Part shown: one piece after another, positions 61,304 through 64,000 of the stretch
Layout of the letters: every line of letters begins with the position of its first letter
How positions within the stretch are numbered: position 1 is the stretch's first letter
Assembly: GCA_019636375.1 (NCBI GenBank)
Contig: JAHBXS010000001.1
Coordinates: forward strand, 992,001-1,056,000
DNA: 64,000 bases
DNA from: Pirellulaceae bacterium
GTDB taxonomy: Bacteria; Planctomycetota; Planctomycetia; Pirellulales; Pirellulaceae
Direction: 5' to 3'
Made by a program: the position numbers and the translations under genes
Notes under the pieces: model-generated
What the model saw: the letters and a program-made list of their open reading frames with translations, nothing else
The model's database searches: none
Told to the model about the DNA's origin: nothing

Positions 61304-62536
61304 ATGTCTTTTAAACGTTCCATCGCGGGATGGTGGTCGCTGATCTTGGCGATTCTCGCGCGGGATTGGACACGGTCAAACGGCTTGATGTTTGAATACA
61401 AGCTGCACCAGACAATTTTCGGCAAGTCATTATCGAGGCTGGTGATTGGGCAAGTGGCAAAACGGGCGCGTTGGCAAGTCGCCAATTCAGGTTTTTTAAG
61501 CGGCTGGCAATCTTTGTGTCAAACCGAAAATATATTGCCGAACAGTTTAAAGGCTTGGTACCGAAGGGAGAAAAACGAGTTGATCGAATTGACCCTTGCT
61601 CATGCCGAACGGCGCTTGGTGGCCGGCGACCATCGCGCTGCATTAAAAATCGTCCGCGAACTGTCCGGCGAGGAAATCCTGGACTGGCGCGCGGATCGTA
61701 TCGCTGCCGTCGCGCAGTTGATCGAGCAAGCGGAACGGCTCGCCAAGGCCGAACGGTTCGCCGAAGCGATCTCAAAAATCGCATTGGCCTTTCGACAACG
61801 ATCGGACTTGCACTACCTCGGAACAAGACTGTCGAGCCTGAAACAGCAACAACAAATGGCCTTGGTCGAGCCTCCTCGGCCCTTCATCGATGGACTCGAA
61901 CGCATCTCCCTTCACGACCATTTGGCGATGCCGCAATCCTGGGTGATGTGGATCGACGGCGTGGGAAGTTTTTTGATTTGCCGAGGCGAGGCGACTTGGC
62001 TCGGTCGCTACGTCGATCAACCTCAGGTCGATATCGCCATTCAAGGGGAACTGGCCCGGCGCCATGCCATTTTTCGCAAGACAAAATTCGCATACCAACT
62101 CGACTCTTTCGGACCGATGAGAGTGAACGGCACTGAAGTAAACGAGGGGACTTCGTTGAAACATCAAGACCTGATCGAAATCGGGGAGGTTTTGAAAATC
62201 CGTTTCGAGAATTCCGATCCGCGAAGTCGTTCGGCGATTTTGCGTTCGGTCACACCGATGCGCACCTTCCCCCGCTGCGATGGGGTGATTTTGTTGCATG
62301 ACTGGATCAGTGTAGGACCCAAACAACACAACCACTTGCGAATCCCGCACCTGCACGGGGAATTGGAATTCCGGATCGTTGACGGACGTTTGACGGCGAG
62401 GGTGAGAAGTGGAGAAATGCAGGTCGACGGACCTCGAGTAGGCGACCAAGCGGTTGTCGTCGGATGTGATACACGACTGACCCTGGACGGTGTTGGTATT
62501 CAATGGGAGGCCGTAAATCCTCCGTTGCCTTGGTGA
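61304..62536 (+). CDS. FHA-domain protein with helical N-terminus
   Basis: 410 aa from the ATG at 61304; an upstream TTG at 61262 is in frame. Residues about 80-200 are helical and TPR-like (RRLVAGDHRAALKIVRELSG, AERLAKAERFAEAISKIALA). An FHA-like domain (about 205-295) has WLGRYVDQPQVDIAIQGELA and RRHAIFRK with RVNGTEVNEG, and a second beta-rich FHA-like part (about 310-405) has GVILLHDWISVGPKQHNHLR. It is followed 107 bp later by a Ser/Thr kinase gene, so the kinase and FHA protein are likely partners. Confidence 0.8.
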   Translation: MSFKRSIAGWWSLILAILARDWTRSNGLMFEYKLHQTIFGKSLSRLVIGQVAKRARWQVANSGFLSGWQSLCQTENILPNSLKAWYRREKNELIELTLAHAERRLVAGDHRAALKIVRELSGEEILDWRADRIAAVAQLIEQAERLAKAERFAEAISKIALAFRQRSDLHYLGTRLSSLKQQQQMALVEPPRPFIDGLERISLHDHLAMPQSWVMWIDGVGSFLICRGEATWLGRYVDQPQVDIAIQGELARRHAIFRKTKFAYQLDSFGPMRVNGTEVNEGTSLKHQDLIEIGEVLKIRFENSDPRSRSAILRSVTPMRTFPRCDGVILLHDWISVGPKQHNHLRIPHLHGELEFRIVDGRLTARVRSGEMQVDGPRVGDQAVVVGCDTRLTLDGVGIQWEAVNPPLPW

Positions 62537-62643
62537 AAGCGGAACATTATTGGTACAATTGGGGTAATCAAGAATGCCTTCCTTGCCGCAGACAACTGCT
62601 TTGGCAAATTCGGTCAGCGAGGAAGAATTTATTGCAAACACGA

Positions 62644-64000
62644 ATGAGTAATCCTTTGGCCACACGAAACGAGTTCGATCCCCAAACCCCTGTGGCTCCA
62701 CAGAGCGTTGAAGGTGCGCGCCCACCGAAACGCGGCCCCCGATTTACTTATCCCAGCGGCTCCCAGCCTCTTGAAGGCTTCACCATCAAACGCGGGATCG
62801 GGATGGGAGGATTTGGCGAAGTCTATTTCGCCATCAGTGATGCAGGAAAAGAAGTCGCGATCAAACGGATTCAACGCAACCTGGACGTTGAATTGCGCGG
62901 AGTCCGGCAATGCTTGAACCTCAAACATGTCAACTTGATCAGTCTGTGGGATATCCGCTCGAACGAACTTGGCGAAAGCTGGGTCGTGATGGAGTATGTT
63001 CCAGGATTTAATCTTCGCGACAAGCTCGAACAAAATCCCACGGGCCTTCCTGAAACCGAACTCAAGCAGTGGTTTATCTCGATCGCCAGCGGCGTGAACT
63101 ATTTGCACCGCAACGGGATTGTGCATCGAGACCTCAAGCCGGGCAATATTTTCTTTGACACCGATCAACAGATTGTCAAAATTGGCGACTATGGTCTTGC
63201 GAAATTCATTTCCGCCAGCAAACGGAGCGGGCAGACCGAGAGTGTCGGCACCTTTCACTACATGGCCCCGGAAATCGGCAAGGGGATTTATGGAAAAGAA
63301 ATTGACGTTTATGCTCTGGGGGTCATCCTGTACGAGATGATCTGCGGGCAATTGCCTTTCGATGGCGAAAGTGCTCACGAGATTATCATGAAACATCTGA
63401 CGGCGGATGTAGACTTGCGACCGATCCCAGTACAGTATCGAGAATGCATCGCGGGATCGTTGCGGAAGGACCCCGTGCAACGATTCTCAACCGTCAGCGA
63501 GATGTTGGCGAAGTTGCCGTGGCCCGAATGCGATGCGCCTTTGATAAACCAATTAAATTCGATTGGCACTCCGCCGCAACCGGAGGTCGTCTCCGTAAAT
63601 GGCGACCAAGCCAGAACGCCACGGCAGCAGACTCAACGTCGCGAAACCACTTCGCGAACCTGTTTGTATATCGGTGATGACGGCGTTGAAGAATTTACAG
63701 AAATCGTCCCCAACTACGAGCGGACCACGATCCACGGTCGAAATCTTCTGGACGAAGGTATCGTTATCAGCGGGACCGGGAAATCCTATGTTCGCCGGGA
63801 GCCAATCGCCAAAGCGATCCAAGGAGGCTGGGACGGTGCGGTTCGCTGGTGGCATCGCTCGGACATTTCCGTTCCGTTCAAAATCGGCGTGGCCATCATT
63901 GGGTCGGTCCTGTTGATCATCAATTCCGGATGGTTGATCCCGGTCGGATTGATCATGGGACTGCTGTATTTTGGTTATTACGTTGTACGAAGTTGGGTTC
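62644..64000 (+). CDS. Membrane-linked Ser/Thr protein kinase, 3' end missing
   Basis: 452 codons are present and the frame runs off the window. The kinase domain covers about residues 45-310: glycine loop GIGMGGFGEVYF (51-62), Lys74 in VAIKRI, HRDLKPGN (161-168), metal loop DYGLAKF (182-188, DYG for DFG), activation segment TESVGTFHYMAPEIG and DVYALGVILYEMICGQLPF. A linker of about 90 residues is followed by a membrane hairpin (about 413-450: FKIGVAIIGSVLLIINSGWL, GLIMGLLYFGYYVV). The complete gene probably continues with more membrane segments. Confidence 0.92.
   Translation, partial: MSNPLATRNEFDPQTPVAPQSVEGARPPKRGPRFTYPSGSQPLEGFTIKRGIGMGGFGEVYFAISDAGKEVAIKRIQRNLDVELRGVRQCLNLKHVNLISLWDIRSNELGESWVVMEYVPGFNLRDKLEQNPTGLPETELKQWFISIASGVNYLHRNGIVHRDLKPGNIFFDTDQQIVKIGDYGLAKFISASKRSGQTESVGTFHYMAPEIGKGIYGKEIDVYALGVILYEMICGQLPFDGESAHEIIMKHLTADVDLRPIPVQYRECIAGSLRKDPVQRFSTVSEMLAKLPWPECDAPLINQLNSIGTPPQPEVVSVNGDQARTPRQQTQRRETTSRTCLYIGDDGVEEFTEIVPNYERTTIHGRNLLDEGIVISGTGKSYVRREPIAKAIQGGWDGAVRWWHRSDISVPFKIGVAIIGSVLLIINSGWLIPVGLIMGLLYFGYYVVRSWV

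Noticed and set aside
62629-63480. Long minus-strand open frame
   Set aside because: It lies antisense to a clear Ser/Thr kinase gene on the plus strand with all kinase motifs.

Overview
The window is chromosomal DNA from a planctomycete, most likely of the Pirellulales (inferred). The evidence is the gene content: a DUF1559 prepilin-like protein, a DUF1570 gluzincin, DUF1573, several FHA-domain proteins with Ser/Thr kinases, an ECF sigma factor, a SpoIIE phosphatase, LpxD next to LpxI, and an EF-G of the spirochaete/planctomycete/mitochondrial type. Genes lie on both strands in short operons.

Layout. 1-7 kb: the 3' part of rsmG, a secreted parvulin-type isomerase, a secreted protein flanked by two inverted copies of a REPIN-like repeat, a DUF1570 protein, panD, and an FHA protein with an ECF sigma factor. 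7-18 kb: tRNA-Gly with its own promoter and terminator, tig-clpP-clpP, OsmC, a threonine/glycine block (kbl, threonine aldolase, 2-hydroxyacid dehydrogenase), an atypical kinase, rluD and a FliA-type sigma factor. 18-34 kb: flhA, a FIST protein, lpxD-lpxI, a carboxy-terminal protease, a CPBP protease, a membrane glycosyltransferase-like protein, a coiled-coil membrane protein, a DCC thiol protein, a dihaem peroxidase and chrA.

34.4-36.7 kb is a graveyard of mobile-element pieces. It holds a replication-initiator-like fragment, a ribbon-helix-helix antitoxin with a truncated PIN toxin, an AbiEi antitoxin with a gutted AbiEii toxin, and a primase-like fragment. 36.78-43.65 kb is an integrative element of about 6.9 kb in tRNA-Pro(CGG). 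It carries attL, an unknown 681-aa protein, an AlpA/Xis-like regulator, a replication-type protein, a DnaC-like ATPase and a tyrosine integrase whose 3' end lies inside the tRNA. The integrase frame crosses the attachment core. In the circular form it would therefore read into 62 further codons that now sit at the other end of the element.

44-64 kb: an FHA-GAF-SpoIIE phosphatase, fusA, flgM (partner of the FliA-type sigma factor), an M28 peptidase with a PDZ domain, a fused E1 and an E2 of a 2-oxoacid dehydrogenase, an operon led by a heptanucleotide repeat (DUF1573, secreted protein, small membrane protein, DUF1559), a repeat-rich stretch with an IS66 remnant, an FHA protein and the start of a Ser/Thr kinase that runs off the window.

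Four copies of a dispersed element of about 150 bp with two hairpins (26.9, 28.9, 44.0 and 60.1 kb), five C5GG hairpins and two REPIN-like elements make the intergenic DNA unusually structured.
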